From Sva-07 sp963716235 (lineage in GTDB: Bacteria > Actinomycetota > Acidimicrobiia > Acidimicrobiales > Ilumatobacteraceae): DNA of 64,000 nt. Shown one piece after another: positions 26,560 to 36,578 of the stretch (position 1 is its first letter; each line of letters begins with the position of its first letter). The notes under the pieces were generated by a model. The model was not told where the DNA came from. It searched no databases and worked only from the letters and a program-made list of their open reading frames with translations. Where the stretch lies: positions 1-64,000 of the forward strand of contig CAVQTE010000022.1 in assembly GCA_963716235.1 (NCBI GenBank), in the 5' to 3' direction. The position numbers and the translations under genes are program-made.

Positions 26560-27431
26560 GCGGTCGTGGCGATGCCCAGATCGTCGAGCGGGGCTTCCAG
26601 CGCTACGAGGGCCGCCGGTCCGGCGTACCCGGCGCGATCCGGAGCGTCGGTTGGGAGAGCATTCGAGCCACGCTCGGCCTCGGTCGGCCGGCGCGGACGA
26701 AGATCTTCCCGGTCATCGCCGTGGTCATCGCCTACCTGCCCGCGATCGTGTTCGTCGGAATCGCCATCCTGATCCCGGGTGACATCCTCGACCCCGAGGA
26801 GGTTGCCGACTACCCCGGCTACTACGGATTCATCATCCTCGCGATCGTGCTCTTCGCAGCGCTCGTGGCACCCGAGGTGCTCGTGTCGGATCGGCGCAAC
26901 GGCATGCTCGCGATGTACCTGTCGACTCCTCTCGATCGGCGCACCTACCTTGCCGCGAAGGCGGTGGCCGTCGTCGCGACGCTCAGCCTCGTGACGGTCG
27001 GCCCGCCGCTGCTGCTGCTGATCGGCTACACCGTCGAAGGCGTCGGGCCCTCGGGACCCGATGACTGGCTGTTCACCCTGGGGCGCGTCGTGCTGTCGGG
27101 CGCTGCCATCTCGGCCGCGTTGGCGGCGGTGTCGATGGCGGCGTCGAGCCTGACGGACCGACGGGCATTCGCTGCGATCGGCATCGTGCTGCTGGTGTTG
27201 GCGTCGCCGATCCTCGCCACCGCGCTCATCGAGGGCGCCGATCTGTCACCGTCGTGGCGTCTGATCGACATCTCGAGCATGCCGTTCGAGCTGGTCTTCC
27301 GGATCTACGACCAGCCCGGCAACTTCCCGGAACTGTCGACCTGGAGCGTGGTGCTCAGCAACATCGTGTGGACACTCGGTGGCGTGGCCATCGTGTGGTG
27401 GCGCTACTCCAAGCTGGTGATCGCCCGATGA
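26556..27431 (+). CDS. ABC-2 type transporter permease (first pair)
   Basis: A 291-residue integral membrane protein with about six hydrophobic segments, beginning at VIAVVIAYLPAIVFVGIAIL and ending before a C-terminal WWRYSKLVIAR. A conserved-looking cytoplasmic DRRNGMLAMYLSTPLDRRTYLAAK segment follows the second helix, as in ABC-2 permeases related to ABC exporters of unknown cargo. It is coupled to the upstream ATPase by GTGA. Its stop overlaps an ATG at 27428 that may be the true start of the second ATPase. Confidence 0.8.
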   Translation: MSGRGDAQIVERGFQRYEGRRSGVPGAIRSVGWESIRATLGLGRPARTKIFPVIAVVIAYLPAIVFVGIAILIPGDILDPEEVADYPGYYGFIILAIVLFAALVAPEVLVSDRRNGMLAMYLSTPLDRRTYLAAKAVAVVATLSLVTVGPPLLLLIGYTVEGVGPSGPDDWLFTLGRVVLSGAAISAALAAVSMAASSLTDRRAFAAIGIVLLVLASPILATALIEGADLSPSWRLIDISSMPFELVFRIYDQPGNFPELSTWSVVLSNIVWTLGGVAIVWWRYSKLVIAR

Positions 27432-27489
27432 GTGAGTTGCCTCCCCCACCCCGGGGCTGCCGGCCCCGACCCCGGCGACGGCGGCAGTC

Positions 27490-28425
27490 GTGGCGGGTCA
27501 ACAGCAGGTCACGGGCATGATCGCGGTGAACCAGGTGTCCAAGTTCTTCGGATCGGTCGTGGCGGTGAGCGATGTGAGCTTCGCGATCGACGCCGGGGTC
27601 ACCGCGCTGCTCGGCCCGAACGGAGCAGGGAAGTCGACGCTGTTCCGCATGCTGTGCGGACTCACTCCACCCTCACGGGGATCGGTCGACGTGCTCGGCT
27701 GCGATCCGCGTCGCGATCGCAACGTGCGCGGTCGGGTGTCACTCGTACCACAGCAGGACGCCCTGTTCGACCATCTCAGTGCCTCGTCGTTCCTGGAGTA
27801 CGCCGCGCGTACCCACGGCGTGAGCGACCCGGCGCACGCCGCCGCCGAGGCGCTCGCCAAGGTCGAACTCGACGACGTCGGCACCAAGCCGGTCGGCCAG
27901 TTCTCGAAAGGCATGCGACAGCGGGTCAAAGTGGCTGCCGCGCTCGTCAACGATCCCGAAGTACTGATCCTCGACGAACCGCTCACCGGTCTCGATCCGG
28001 TGCAACGCCGCCACATGATCTCGCTGTTCCACGCCCTCGGCGACGATGGCCGCTGCGTGTTGGTGTCGAGCCACGTCCTCGACGAAGTGGCAAAGCTCGG
28101 TTCGCGGGTGCTCGTGATCGCCCAGGGTCGTCTCATCGCGACCGGTGACTATCGGGATCTCCGCGAACTCATGGACGATCGCGCCCACCGCATCCGTATC
28201 GCCGCCACAGATCCCCGCCGGTTGGCCACCGCGCTCATCGAGCGGGGCCTCGTGAGCGGGGTGTCGATCGACGACCGAACGGTGATGGCCGACACGCTCG
28301 ACGTCGACTCGCTGGGGCGCCAACTCGCGGGACTGAGCGTCGAGCTCGGGGTGCGTCTGACGGAGGTCAGCCCGCTGGATGACGATCTCGAATCAGTGTT
28401 CCGCTACCTGGTGGAGGGGCGGTGA
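27490..28425 (+). CDS. ABC transporter ATP-binding protein (second pair)
   Basis: An ABC ATPase with Walker A GPNGAGKST, signature FSKGMRQRVKVAAAL, Walker B VLILDEPLTGLDP and H-loop SSHVLDE. The start given is GTG 27490 (ATG 27517 is also possible). An ATG at 27428 overlaps the upstream stop (ATGA). If one C is missing from the C-runs at 27446-27457, it would add a Pro/Ala/Thr-rich leader in frame (MSELPPPTPGLPAPTPATAA) and explain the otherwise untranslated 58 bp. The stop overlaps the next permease start. Confidence 0.85.
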   Translation: MAGQQQVTGMIAVNQVSKFFGSVVAVSDVSFAIDAGVTALLGPNGAGKSTLFRMLCGLTPPSRGSVDVLGCDPRRDRNVRGRVSLVPQQDALFDHLSASSFLEYAARTHGVSDPAHAAAEALAKVELDDVGTKPVGQFSKGMRQRVKVAAALVNDPEVLILDEPLTGLDPVQRRHMISLFHALGDDGRCVLVSSHVLDEVAKLGSRVLVIAQGRLIATGDYRDLRELMDDRAHRIRIAATDPRRLATALIERGLVSGVSIDDRTVMADTLDVDSLGRQLAGLSVELGVRLTEVSPLDDDLESVFRYLVEGR

Positions 28426-29183
28426 CGGACCTCGACCGCGTGGCCTCGCGTCAATCCACCCGACACGTCGGCACCGCAACGGCGATCGGGTTGTCGTACC
28501 GCGTCGTGCTGCGCCAGTTGACGAGTCGGGGCCGGATCATCGGGCTGAGCATCCTGGCGCTGATCGCACCACTGTCGGCGTGGGCGCTGGGGAGGTCGGA
28601 CCCCTCGCTGGACGATGCGGTGAACCTCGTGGCGAGCGTCGGCTTCGCCCTGGTGTTGCCGATCGTCGCCCTCGTCTTCGGCGGCGCTGCTCTCGGCGAA
28701 CTCCGCGAGGACAAGACCCTCGTGTACCTGTGGTTACGGCCGATGGATCGCTGGCCGATCGTCGTCGGTGCTGCCTGCGCGGCAGCCACCATCGCCGCAC
28801 CCATCACGTTGATCTCGATCGTGCTGGCGGCGGTGCTCACCGGGGCCGGCAACGGGATCGTCGCCGGATCGTTGCTGGCGACCGTGGTCGGCCTGATCGC
28901 CTACGTGAGCGTGTTCACGCTGTTCGGTGTGTGGCTCAAACGGTTCATCGTGTGGGGTCTGGCCTACATCTTGATCTGGGAGGGGTTCATCGCGCAGGCC
29001 GGACCCGGCGTCGCCCGGGTCGCCTTGCGCAAGTACACGCGATCGATCGTGGTCGATCGCACCGGCGCCGACCTCGACCTCGCGGACTTCTCACTCGCGA
29101 TGGGGGTCGTCGTCCCGCTCGTCGTGGCCGTCGCAGCGCTGGCGATTGCGGCGTGGCGCCTGTCGAACCAGGACATCGACTGA
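28422..29183 (+). CDS. ABC-2 type transporter permease (second pair)
   Basis: A 253-residue membrane protein with about six hydrophobic segments. A short cytoplasmic GELREDKTLVYLWLRPMDRWP segment follows helix 2, mirroring the first permease and marking it as the paralogous partner of the second ATPase. It is coupled to that ATPase by GTGA. The four-gene run (ATPase-permease-ATPase-permease) is most simply two exporters or one exporter with two different halves. Confidence 0.78.
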   Translation: MTDLDRVASRQSTRHVGTATAIGLSYRVVLRQLTSRGRIIGLSILALIAPLSAWALGRSDPSLDDAVNLVASVGFALVLPIVALVFGGAALGELREDKTLVYLWLRPMDRWPIVVGAACAAATIAAPITLISIVLAAVLTGAGNGIVAGSLLATVVGLIAYVSVFTLFGVWLKRFIVWGLAYILIWEGFIAQAGPGVARVALRKYTRSIVVDRTGADLDLADFSLAMGVVVPLVVAVAALAIAAWRLSNQDID

Positions 29184-29205
29184 CCGTGGACGATTCCGAG
29201 GCATC

Positions 29206-30123
29206 GTGAAGCGGCCGCTCCGTCTCGGCCACCAACTCTCCGGACGAGTCGAGGGGTCACGTGTCGACGCTGCTCGTCGGGCCGAGGAGTTCGGCTTCGA
29301 CATCGTGTTGACGGCGGACCATGTCGGGTCGGGCCTGTCCCCGCTGCCCACGCTCGCCGCCATCGCGGGCGCGACGACCACGATCCGGCTGGGAACCCTG
29401 GTGCTCAACAACGACATGCGCAACCCGGTGCAGTTGGCCTGGGACGTCGCCACGATCGACGAGCTGTCGGCTGGTCGTTTCGAACTCGGTCTCGGTGCCG
29501 GTCACACACCCCAGGAGTACTCCGCGACCGGGATCGAGCGATCGGCCGCGGCCGTGCGCAAGCAGCGGCTTGCGGAGAGCGTCGAGATCATTCGTGCGCT
29601 GCTCGACGGAGAGACAGTCGATCACGACGGCGAGCACTATCGGATCGAACACGCCCGCACCCCGTCGGCGGTGCAGGAACGGCTGCCCATCCTGGTCGGC
29701 GGGAACGGCGAAGCGCTGCTGCGCCACGCCGGCGGCCACGCCGACATCATCGGGCTGCAGGGACTCGGTCGCACGCTTGCCGACGGTCACGCGCACACGG
29801 TGGATTGGAGCGCAGCGCACCTCGACGACCAACTGGTGCACGTGCGTGCCGGAGCCGGCGAGCGGTTCGAGGAGCTGGAGTTCAACGCTCTCGTGCAGGT
29901 GGTCGAGATCACCGATGACCGTGATGCCGCACTCGCAGAGATCTGCGAACGCGTCGACGGTCTCACGATGGACGATGCCCGGGTCACTCCGTACCTGCTC
30001 GTCGGCACGGTCGACGAGATCGTCGAGCACATGCTGACCTGTGACGAACGATGGGGCATCAGCTACTTCGTCGTGCGTGAACTCGACGAGTTCGAACCGG
30101 TCCTCGAAGCCCTCGGTCGCTGA
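29206..30123 (+). CDS. F420-dependent LLM-class oxidoreductase
   Basis: A luciferase-like monooxygenase-fold protein of 305 residues. The N-terminal LGHQLSGRVEG..RRAEEFGFDIVLTADHVG segment, the TIRLGTLVLNND strand and ELSAGRFELGLGAGHTPQEY match the actinobacterial F420-dependent subgroup rather than FMN luciferases. It would transfer a hydride with cofactor F420; the substrate is unknown. The start GTG 29206 (VKRPLRLGHQL) is preferred over upstream in-frame codons overlapping the permease. Its last 65 bases overlap the convergent flavoprotein gene on the other strand. Confidence 0.83.
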   Translation: MKRPLRLGHQLSGRVEGSRVDAARRAEEFGFDIVLTADHVGSGLSPLPTLAAIAGATTTIRLGTLVLNNDMRNPVQLAWDVATIDELSAGRFELGLGAGHTPQEYSATGIERSAAAVRKQRLAESVEIIRALLDGETVDHDGEHYRIEHARTPSAVQERLPILVGGNGEALLRHAGGHADIIGLQGLGRTLADGHAHTVDWSAAHLDDQLVHVRAGAGERFEELEFNALVQVVEITDDRDAALAEICERVDGLTMDDARVTPYLLVGTVDEIVEHMLTCDERWGISYFVVRELDEFEPVLEALGR

Positions 30124-31378
30124 ACGTCGTCACGGGGGTCAAACGTGACGTTCCGACGGCGGCGGCACGGGTCTTGCGCAGGATGGGGTCGACGAGACCG
30201 AGCGCCTTGTCGGCGAACGTCATCACCCGCCCGGCGGCCCCGGGGGTCGAGTTGTCGACGAGGTTGCCCATCACGGCGAGCGTGATGTTGGCGATGGCGT
30301 CGGTGCTCACCGAGAGCCGGAGCCCCGGCTTGAGGATCCAGGGGTGACCGATGAGGAACGAGAACCGGCGGCCCGTGCGCAGGAACCCGTCGAACCGCTC
30401 GCCGACGAGTTCGTCGTAGCGCGCCGGTGCGGTTGCCGGATCAGCGAGGAAGAGATCGGCCGCGAGCATGCCGGACTCGAGCCCGTAGTCGATGCCCTCG
30501 CCGTTCATCGGATTGACCAGCCCAGCAGCGTCACCGATCGCGACCCATCCCGGTCCGTGGCGGCGCTGTGTCGACATCGGCAGACGCCACGCCCGCGGGC
30601 GTTCGAGATTGGGGCCGAGATCCCAGTCGTGCTGGACGAGATGGCGGTACGACTCGAGCAGCGTGTTCAGGTTGAGTTTCTTGAAGCCCTTCATCGTCGA
30701 CAGCGCGCCGACACCGATGTTGACGGTGCCGTCGCCGGCGGGGAACATCCAGCCGTAGCCCGGGATCGCCGTGCCGTTCTCGTCCTTCAGCGACAGGCAC
30801 GCTTCGAGGTGGGCATCGGTGTGGCGAGGTGTCGCTGCGTAGGTGCGGATCGCCAATCCGAACGGCTCGTCGGGCACTCGCTCGGCGCCGAGCATTCGTG
30901 CAATGGCGCCCTGAGCGCCGGCTGCGACGACGGTGAGGTCGGCCTCGACGGTGCGGCCGCCCGCGACGACTCCGGTGACTCGGCCGTTGTCGATGATCGG
31001 TGTGGCCTCGGTCTCGTAGACGAGGTCCGCGCCGGCCTGACTGGCGGCGTCCATCAGCGCGGCGTCGAGGCGGCGGCGGGGCCAGACGGCGCCATGGTTG
31101 GGGAAGCGATCCGTGGTGGGCCAGTCGAGCTCGCGCACTTGTTTGCCGGCGATCATCCGCAGGCCCCGGATGTGGTGGGCGTCGTCGAGTGGGATCTTCA
31201 GTTCGTTCAGTGCGCCGACGGCACGGGGGGTGAGTCCGTCGCCGCAGACCTTGTCGCGGCCATGCGCGCCTTTCTCGAACACGACGACCCTGGCGCCCGA
31301 GCGAGCGGCCTGAATCGCGGTCGCGGCACCGGCCGGCCCGGCGCCGATCACGGCGATGTCGACTCGTTCGGAATTCAT
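30059..31378 (-). CDS. Geranylgeranyl reductase family FAD-dependent oxidoreductase
   Basis: A 439-residue flavoprotein of the GGR/digeranylgeranylglycerophospholipid-reductase-like family. It shows the FAD motif IAVIGAGPAGAATAIQAA, the family block DKVCGDGLTPRAVGAL, the AAGAQGAIARML strand and late GDAAGLVNPMNGEGIDYGLESG. In actinobacteria such enzymes reduce isoprenoid chains, for example of menaquinone; the exact substrate is not visible. The final 25-30 residues are Arg-rich and are encoded antisense to the F420 gene, so a frameshift may have removed the true stop. The ATG at 31378 follows GGAGG. Confidence 0.83.
   Translation of the reverse strand: MNSERVDIAVIGAGPAGAATAIQAARSGARVVVFEKGAHGRDKVCGDGLTPRAVGALNELKIPLDDAHHIRGLRMIAGKQVRELDWPTTDRFPNHGAVWPRRRLDAALMDAASQAGADLVYETEATPIIDNGRVTGVVAGGRTVEADLTVVAAGAQGAIARMLGAERVPDEPFGLAIRTYAATPRHTDAHLEACLSLKDENGTAIPGYGWMFPAGDGTVNIGVGALSTMKGFKKLNLNTLLESYRHLVQHDWDLGPNLERPRAWRLPMSTQRRHGPGWVAIGDAAGLVNPMNGEGIDYGLESGMLAADLFLADPATAPARYDELVGERFDGFLRTGRRFSFLIGHPWILKPGLRLSVSTDAIANITLAVMGNLVDNSTPGAAGRVMTFADKALGLVDPILRKTRAAAVGTSRLTPVTTFSDRGLRGPVRTRRVHARRSS
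30128..30150. terminator. Short hairpin after the F420 oxidoreductase gene
   Basis: CGTCACG (30128-30134) pairs with CGTGACG (30144-30150) around a 9-nt loop, starting 4 nt after the stop at 30123. There is no U-tract. It lies inside the annotated 3' end of the convergent geranylgeranyl-reductase-like gene. Confidence 0.35.
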
Positions 31379-31458
31379 GCCTCCACGCTGCCGGAACTTC
31401 GGAGGAAAAGCACGGTCGAGCCCCTCGTGCCATCCCGCCCGACCCCGTCCCCACCACG

Positions 31459-31508
31459 GTTTGCGTTGCAGTTCTGTTGGGGCGTCCCAACGAGATCGCG
31501 CCGCAAAC
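31459..31508. repeat. 50-nt palindromic intergenic repeat, copy C
   Basis: Third copy of the GTTTGCG...CGCAAAC element, same length as copies A and B, with a perfect inner hairpin TTGGG-GCGT-CCCAA. Unlike copies A and B it lies between two divergently transcribed genes (flavoprotein and VOC protein), so terminator function alone cannot explain the family. Confidence 0.72.
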
Positions 31509-31614
31509 GTGTTGAGAGGTGCGAGTTCCGGGTGACGAACGACGTACTGATCGGTGGCGAACGCCTCGCCAACGGCGCGACAATCGCACCCAGCGACGAG
31601 AGAGGGATCCCATC

Positions 31615-32386
31615 ATGTCTCAGGTCATCACCCCGTACATCTGCGTCCAGGATGCGGCCGCTGCCCTCGACTGGTATCGAGAGTATTTCGGCGCCACGGT
31701 CACCAACGTCATTCCGTGGGAGGGTCGGGTCGGTCACGCCGAGGTCGACGTGTCGGGCGCAGCGTTCTACCTGAGCGACGATGCGCCGCAGCTCGGCGTG
31801 GTCGCGCCGGATGGTGACGGCTCGCGCGACTTCGGTGAGCATCGTGGTCCAGGTCGCTGCAGTGGACGACTTCGTCACGCGCGCTGTCGGAGGCGGCGCG
31901 GTGGTGCAGCGTGGCATCGAGGAGGCGCACGGTTCGCGCAGCGCGTGGATCGTCGACCCGTTCGGGCATCGCTGGAATGTGGGCACGCCGACGTACACCC
32001 CCGAACAGATTGCGGATCGACGGTCACCGTCCGAGCCGTACTACATGACCATCACGACGGCCGACGTCGAACGCGGTGCAGCCTTCTACGGAGCTGTGCT
32101 CGGTTGGGAGTTCGCCGACCCCCACAACGGGGGGCGTCATGTCACCAACACCGAGATGCCGATCGGCCTTCGCCCGACCGCGAATCAGTTCGGCGACACC
32201 TCGCCAGGACAGATCGAGATGTGGTTCACGGTCCGCGACTTCGATGACGCCGTCGAGCGGGTCCGCATCGCCGGCGGCACCGTCGTCGAAGTCAACTCGT
32301 GGGACTCCGGTCGCGAGGCGATCTGCGAGGACGACCAAGGCGTGGGGTTCAAGCTGAGCGAACCGGCGCCGGGCTACGACCGTTGA
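31615..32386 (+). CDS. Two-domain VOC (glyoxalase/bleomycin-resistance fold) protein (frameshifted)
   Basis: Two tandem VOC domains. Domain 1 begins VITPYICVQDAAAALDWYREYFGA and ends DPFGHRWNVGTPTY. Domain 2 begins EPYYMTITTADVERGAAFYGAVLGWEF. Such proteins use a metal for isomerase, dioxygenase or resistance roles; none can be assigned. The frame breaks at 31822-31829, a CGCGCG run. Adding CG joins GDGSR to ATSVSIVVQVAAVDDF and gives 257 residues. The ATG at 31615 has a clear GAGAGGGA ribosome site. It is divergent from the flavoprotein gene across repeat copy C. Confidence 0.8.
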
Positions 32387-32422
32387 CGACATCGTCGCCC
32401 GGCACGAGTGATCTCGCGACAG

Positions 32423-33624
32423 TCAGATCAGGGCGCCGTACACGAGGGTCTTCAGCTGGCCGCGGAAGTTGAACGTGCCCGACGGCAGTAGCTGCGTCAT
32501 GAACACCACGGCGAGCCGCTCCACCGGATCGACCCAGAAGGCGGTCGACGCAGCGCCGCCCCACATGAACTCGCCCGGCGAGCCGACGACGCCCGACGCC
32601 CCGGGGCCTCTCGACACAGCCACGGTGAGGCCGAAGCCGTTGCCGGCGAACCCGACCTCGCCGTAGCCCATGGGCAGGGCGAGGTCGGTCATCTCCGCGT
32701 CGCCCGCCAGGTGGTTGCACGTCATCAGCTCGAGTGTCTTGCGCGACAGCACGCGTTCGCCGTCGAGTTCGCCGCCATTGGCCAGCATCGTGCAGAAGCG
32801 CACGTAGTCAGCAGTCGATCCGACGAGACCGCCGCCGCCGTTCAGCAGCCGCGGTGGTCGGAGGTACGTACTGGTCGCCGGGGCGTCGACGAGGACCAGT
32901 TCCTTGCGGGCGTTGCGGCCGTAGCACGCGGCGAACCGGTCGACCTTCGCCTCGGGCACGAAGAAGCCGGTGTCGACCATCCCGAGCGGATCGAAGATGC
33001 TGGTGCGCAGGTACTCGTCGAAGCGCTGGCCGGACATGATCTCCACCAGCCGGGCGGCGACGTCCATGCCGTGCGAGTAGAGCCAGTGCGTGCCCGGCTG
33101 GAAGCGAAGCGGCCACGCGCCCATGGCGGACGCCATCGTGGCCAGATCGTGGTCGGCCAGCCAGCTGCGCTCGCCCAGCAGTAGGTCGCCGTTCTCGTAC
33201 CCGTACCCGATACCGGACGTGTGCGTGAGGATGTCGCGGACCGTCGGCGGTCGATGTGCCGGCACGATGTGCATCCCGCCGTTCGGGTCCGGTTCGCGCA
33301 CGGTCATGTTCTTCCACTCGGGGATCCACCGTTCGACGGGATCGTCGAGTTGGAAGTGGCCCCGCTCGTAGAGGGTCATCATCGCGACGCCGGTGACGGG
33401 CTTGGTCATGGAGTACAGCCGCCAGATGGTGTCGTCACCGACAGGCACCGCGAGTTCGCGGTCGCGAACACCCAGCTCCGCCGGTAGCCGAGCACGCCGT
33501 CGCGCACGATGGCCACCTCGGCGCCCGCGATCTTGCCCGGTTCGATGTAGCGGCTCACCATGTGCTCGTCGATGCGCCCCAGTCTCGAGTCATCCAGTCC
33601 TGCAGCCATCGCGTCGATGATCAT
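32423..33624 (-). CDS. Serine hydrolase, class C beta-lactamase-related (frameshifted)
   Basis: A penicillin-binding-protein-like esterase/beta-lactamase of about 400 residues. The nucleophile is in LYSMTKPVTGVAMM (SxxK); a YSHGMDV segment provides the Tyr motif, and LLNGGGGLVGSTADY is typical of the EstB/class C group. The N-terminal 50 residues (MIIDAMAAGLDDSRL onward) are in another frame; restoring one G at 33471-33473 reads RSWGVRDRELAVPVGDD. The ATG at 33624 has a strong GGGGGAGG ribosome site six bases upstream. No signal peptide is visible, so a cytoplasmic esterase is more likely than a secreted beta-lactamase. Confidence 0.82.
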
Positions 33625-33765
33625 GTGTCCTCCCCCAGTTCGCGGTCCTGCGCCACCCTGGCACGGTCAGGCGCCCGACGACGACTTACTCGACGACTTG
33701 CTCGACGGCGAGCTGACCCTGGCGCGGGGCCGGCCCTGGGGAGGGCTCGTGCTGCTCGTCCGCCA

Positions 33766-34991
33766 TCAGGCGGCCCGGATGGTGGGTGGTCCGGTGGTGC
33801 GGATGGTGCCGTCGGGGAGCCGGAGGGTGACTTCACGGTGAGCGCCGAGCTCGATGATCCAGCCGTCGTGGTGGATCTTGCCGTGGTGGACGCTGCAGAC
33901 GGGGACGAGATTCGACAGGTCGGTGTGGCCGCCGTGACGCCACCAGATGACGTGATGCAGTTTGCAGTGGTCGTAGCCGACGCTGCAGCCGGGGATCGCA
34001 CATACCCGGTACAGACCGCGTAGCGCCCGCCGTTGCGCCCGGTTGGCGAGGCGGGTCGTACGACCGAGGTTCAACTCGCCCGGCGCGTGGAGCACGACAC
34101 CGTTACGAACCACCACCGCATGCACATCGCCGTCACCGGCGAGATCGGCGAGGACCCGGGCGGGGATCTCCACCGGGATCGGCCACTCGGCGACCGGGCC
34201 GCGCTGGTCGGTGGCATCGGCGTCGATCACGACCACGAACTCCGAGCGAGCCGACCGCGCCACCCCCGCCGTCGCGTCGATCAACGCCGCCAATGCATGG
34301 GCGGCGAGGAACCTCTGTTTCTCGATCGGATCGGCAGGACACTCCGCCGGGACCGCCTGCGCGAACAATGCCTCCACCGTGGTACGGAGCTTCGCGTCGA
34401 GCCGAACCCCGGTGACCGGATCGAACCGGCCCCGCAGATTCCACATCCCCTCCGCATCGACCCACGTCGACAACCGACAATCACGCCGCTGCCGAGCGAG
34501 ACGATCCATGCCATCGTCGACCTGCAGCCGCCTCACTTCCAACGCCACCCGCTTCGCGAACTGGTCCACGGTTGCCGCGGCGGCCACGGCGTCGAGTCGA
34601 TCGACACGTCGGAACAGTTCGGCGCGTCGCGACTCGTCGAGCTGACTCGAAGCCCGAGTCACCGCGTCGACGTGACCCGCTGTGATCAGCCCATCGTCGA
34701 GTCGCCGCGCCAGTTCGGGTGTGGCATCCAAGGTGCGGGCTCGTGCCGTGGTCTTCGCGGCCGCACCCAGCGAACTCTTCGCCGCAGCCGCGGACGCGAC
34801 TCGGCGAAACTGTCAAGCTGCGCCAAACGACCCGCCAGCACGGCGTGTTGCGCATCGGCCCACGCCGTCAACTCCCGCAACGACACCAGTCCCGACTCGA
34901 TCACATCGGCCGACGCGTCGACATCATCACGGACCACACCGATGTGCCGCACCCGCTCGATCACAGCCCCCGTCTCCATGACCTCGACCAT
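33766..34991 (-). CDS. DUF222 and HNH endonuclease domain protein (frameshifted)
   Basis: An actinobacterial DUF222/HNH protein of about 408 residues. The N-terminal helical DUF222 part (ESGLVSLRELTAWADAQHAVLAGRL) is in one frame. The rest, from AAAAKSSLGAAAKTTARARTLDATPELARRLDDG, is in another, with one base missing near 34795-34800. The C-terminal HNH motif is complete: CAIPGCSVGYDHCKLHHVIWW, HGGHTDLSNLVPVCSVHH, KIHHDGW. Such proteins are multicopy in actinobacteria and of uncertain function. It is not evidence by itself for a mobile intron. Confidence 0.82.
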
Positions 34992-35049
34992 AGGGAAGGG
35001 GTGTCACACAGTTGCGAGGACGGACGTCTATTTGGGACATCGACGGGAC

Positions 35050-35062
35050 GGGGGGGGGGGGG
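35050..35062 (+). repeat. G13 homopolymer tract
   Basis: Thirteen consecutive G residues, by far the longest homopolymer in the window, lie between the HNH gene start and the P450 gene stop. It may be a real slippage-prone tract or an assembly artefact; it sits at the head of the most frameshifted part of the window. Confidence 0.7.
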
Positions 35063-35129
35063 AAGCGGTTGTCCTGGCGTGTGATGCGGACTCGGTCGGG
35101 AGTGAGCCGACGGGAGCTGCGTGCAGGAG

Positions 35130-36449
35130 TCACTGCGCAGCGGTGACAACCATGGGTGCGCCGCCGCGGACGACTCACGACCAATCCCTCTGCGGGTGGG
35201 ATGGTTGCAGTCGTCGGTGTGAGGTCGACCCGTTGCGCCAGGCGGGCGAGCACGAGCGTCAGTTGCATCTGCGCGAGGGTGAAACCGATGCACGAACGGG
35301 GGCCGCGACCGAACGGCATCCAGGCCATCTCGGCAGCAGCGCGCCCTTGCGTCGACGTCCAGCCAGCGGTCGGGATCGAGCGTGCGGCTTCGGCGAACGT
35401 CGCAGGGTCGCGGCCGGTCAGGTACGGCGACCATGCGACGATGGTGTTGCGCGGGAGGCCGAAGCCGCCCACGTTCATCTTCGCTGCGGTGACCCGTGGC
35501 GAGATTCCCGACCCGGGATGGAGACGGAGGGTCTCGTGCACCGTCCGCCCCGCGAGTTCGAACGACGCGTACTTAACGTTGCCGCTGCGGCCGAAGACCT
35601 GGGACGCCTCGATCCGCAGCCGGCTCCACAGTCCCGTGCACGTCGTGGCCTCCCACGCCAGCCAGGCAAGGAGGATGACGTCGTGTCGTAGCCCGCCCCG
35701 ATGAGCGTCTTGACCTGATCGCGGATCTCGGCATCGGTGAGCTCCGCCTGGTCGACCAATGCGGCGAGGATGTCGAACGGGTCGTGGTCAGTCGATCGCC
35801 GGATGGCTGCGATCTCCCCGTCGATCATCTCGTCGAGGGCGTCACGGTCGCGCCCGACAGCTGCGCGGAAGCCGAACGGGAACGGATGCGGTGCCGGTCC
35901 CCACAGCGGGCCCCCGAGATGATCCTGGATGCGCTGGAAGCGCTGCTCGATGTCGTCCGTACGGCCGATGAGCCGATCACCGAAGAGCGCGTGAACCACG
36001 GTCTCGATCACGAGTCGCTTCGCCCAGGGCGCCACGTCGACCGGCCGTTCTGCAGCCCCGACCGCCAGCAGCTGGTCGATCGCCACATCTGTCTGCTCAA
36101 TGATCATCGGTATCCAACGATCGAGCCGGCGGCGGCTGAACGCCTCCTGGACCGCGCCACGTCGCCTGCGGTGGTCGTCGCCGGAGGACGCCAGCATGGT
36201 CGTCTCACCGATCGCGAAGGGGAAGGGGCTGAGCGGATGATCCCCACCGGAACCGGTCGGCCGGTTGCAGGAGCAGTTCCCGCACGGTTGCCGGGTCGGC
36301 GAGCACCACGAAACGGAGGGGGCCGCCACCGAGCCGGGCACCGGACCCACCGTCGTCGCGATCTCGTCGAGCACCGACTCGGGTGTCCGCATGAGTCCAC
36401 GCAGCAGCCTGAGCTGCCTCCGGCGAAGTGGACTCGGAAGGCGGGTCAT
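35130..36449 (-). CDS. Cytochrome P450 (multiply frameshifted)
   Basis: A P450 monooxygenase whose hallmarks are all present but spread over three frames: I-helix LIGAGYDTTSS, ExxR in VHETLRLHP, meander DPDRW, and heme loop FGRGPRSCIGF. At least five small indels are needed, several mutually compensating (for example GPGARLGGGPLRFVVLADP between about 36245 and 36340). The likely start is ATG 36449 (MTRLPSPLRRRQLR); the likely stop is TGA at 35130, reached after another shift. The summed length of 1,320 nt is an exact multiple of three. Either poor consensus or a real pseudogene. Confidence 0.68.
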
Positions 36450-36578
36450 CTTCACACCATCACTCGCGGCGACTCCCGCCGCGGTGACGCCAACGCTGCG
36501 GTGAGGATTCTGGTGATCTTCATGTGTGTCTCTGCTGATTGCCAATTGCCGGTTGCTCGTTGTGCTGTGACATCGTGG

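Noticed and set aside
33766..34991. HNH protein as sign of a mobile intron or homing endonuclease
   Set aside because: The domain order is DUF222 plus HNH, a common multicopy actinobacterial protein, and no interrupted host gene is visible.
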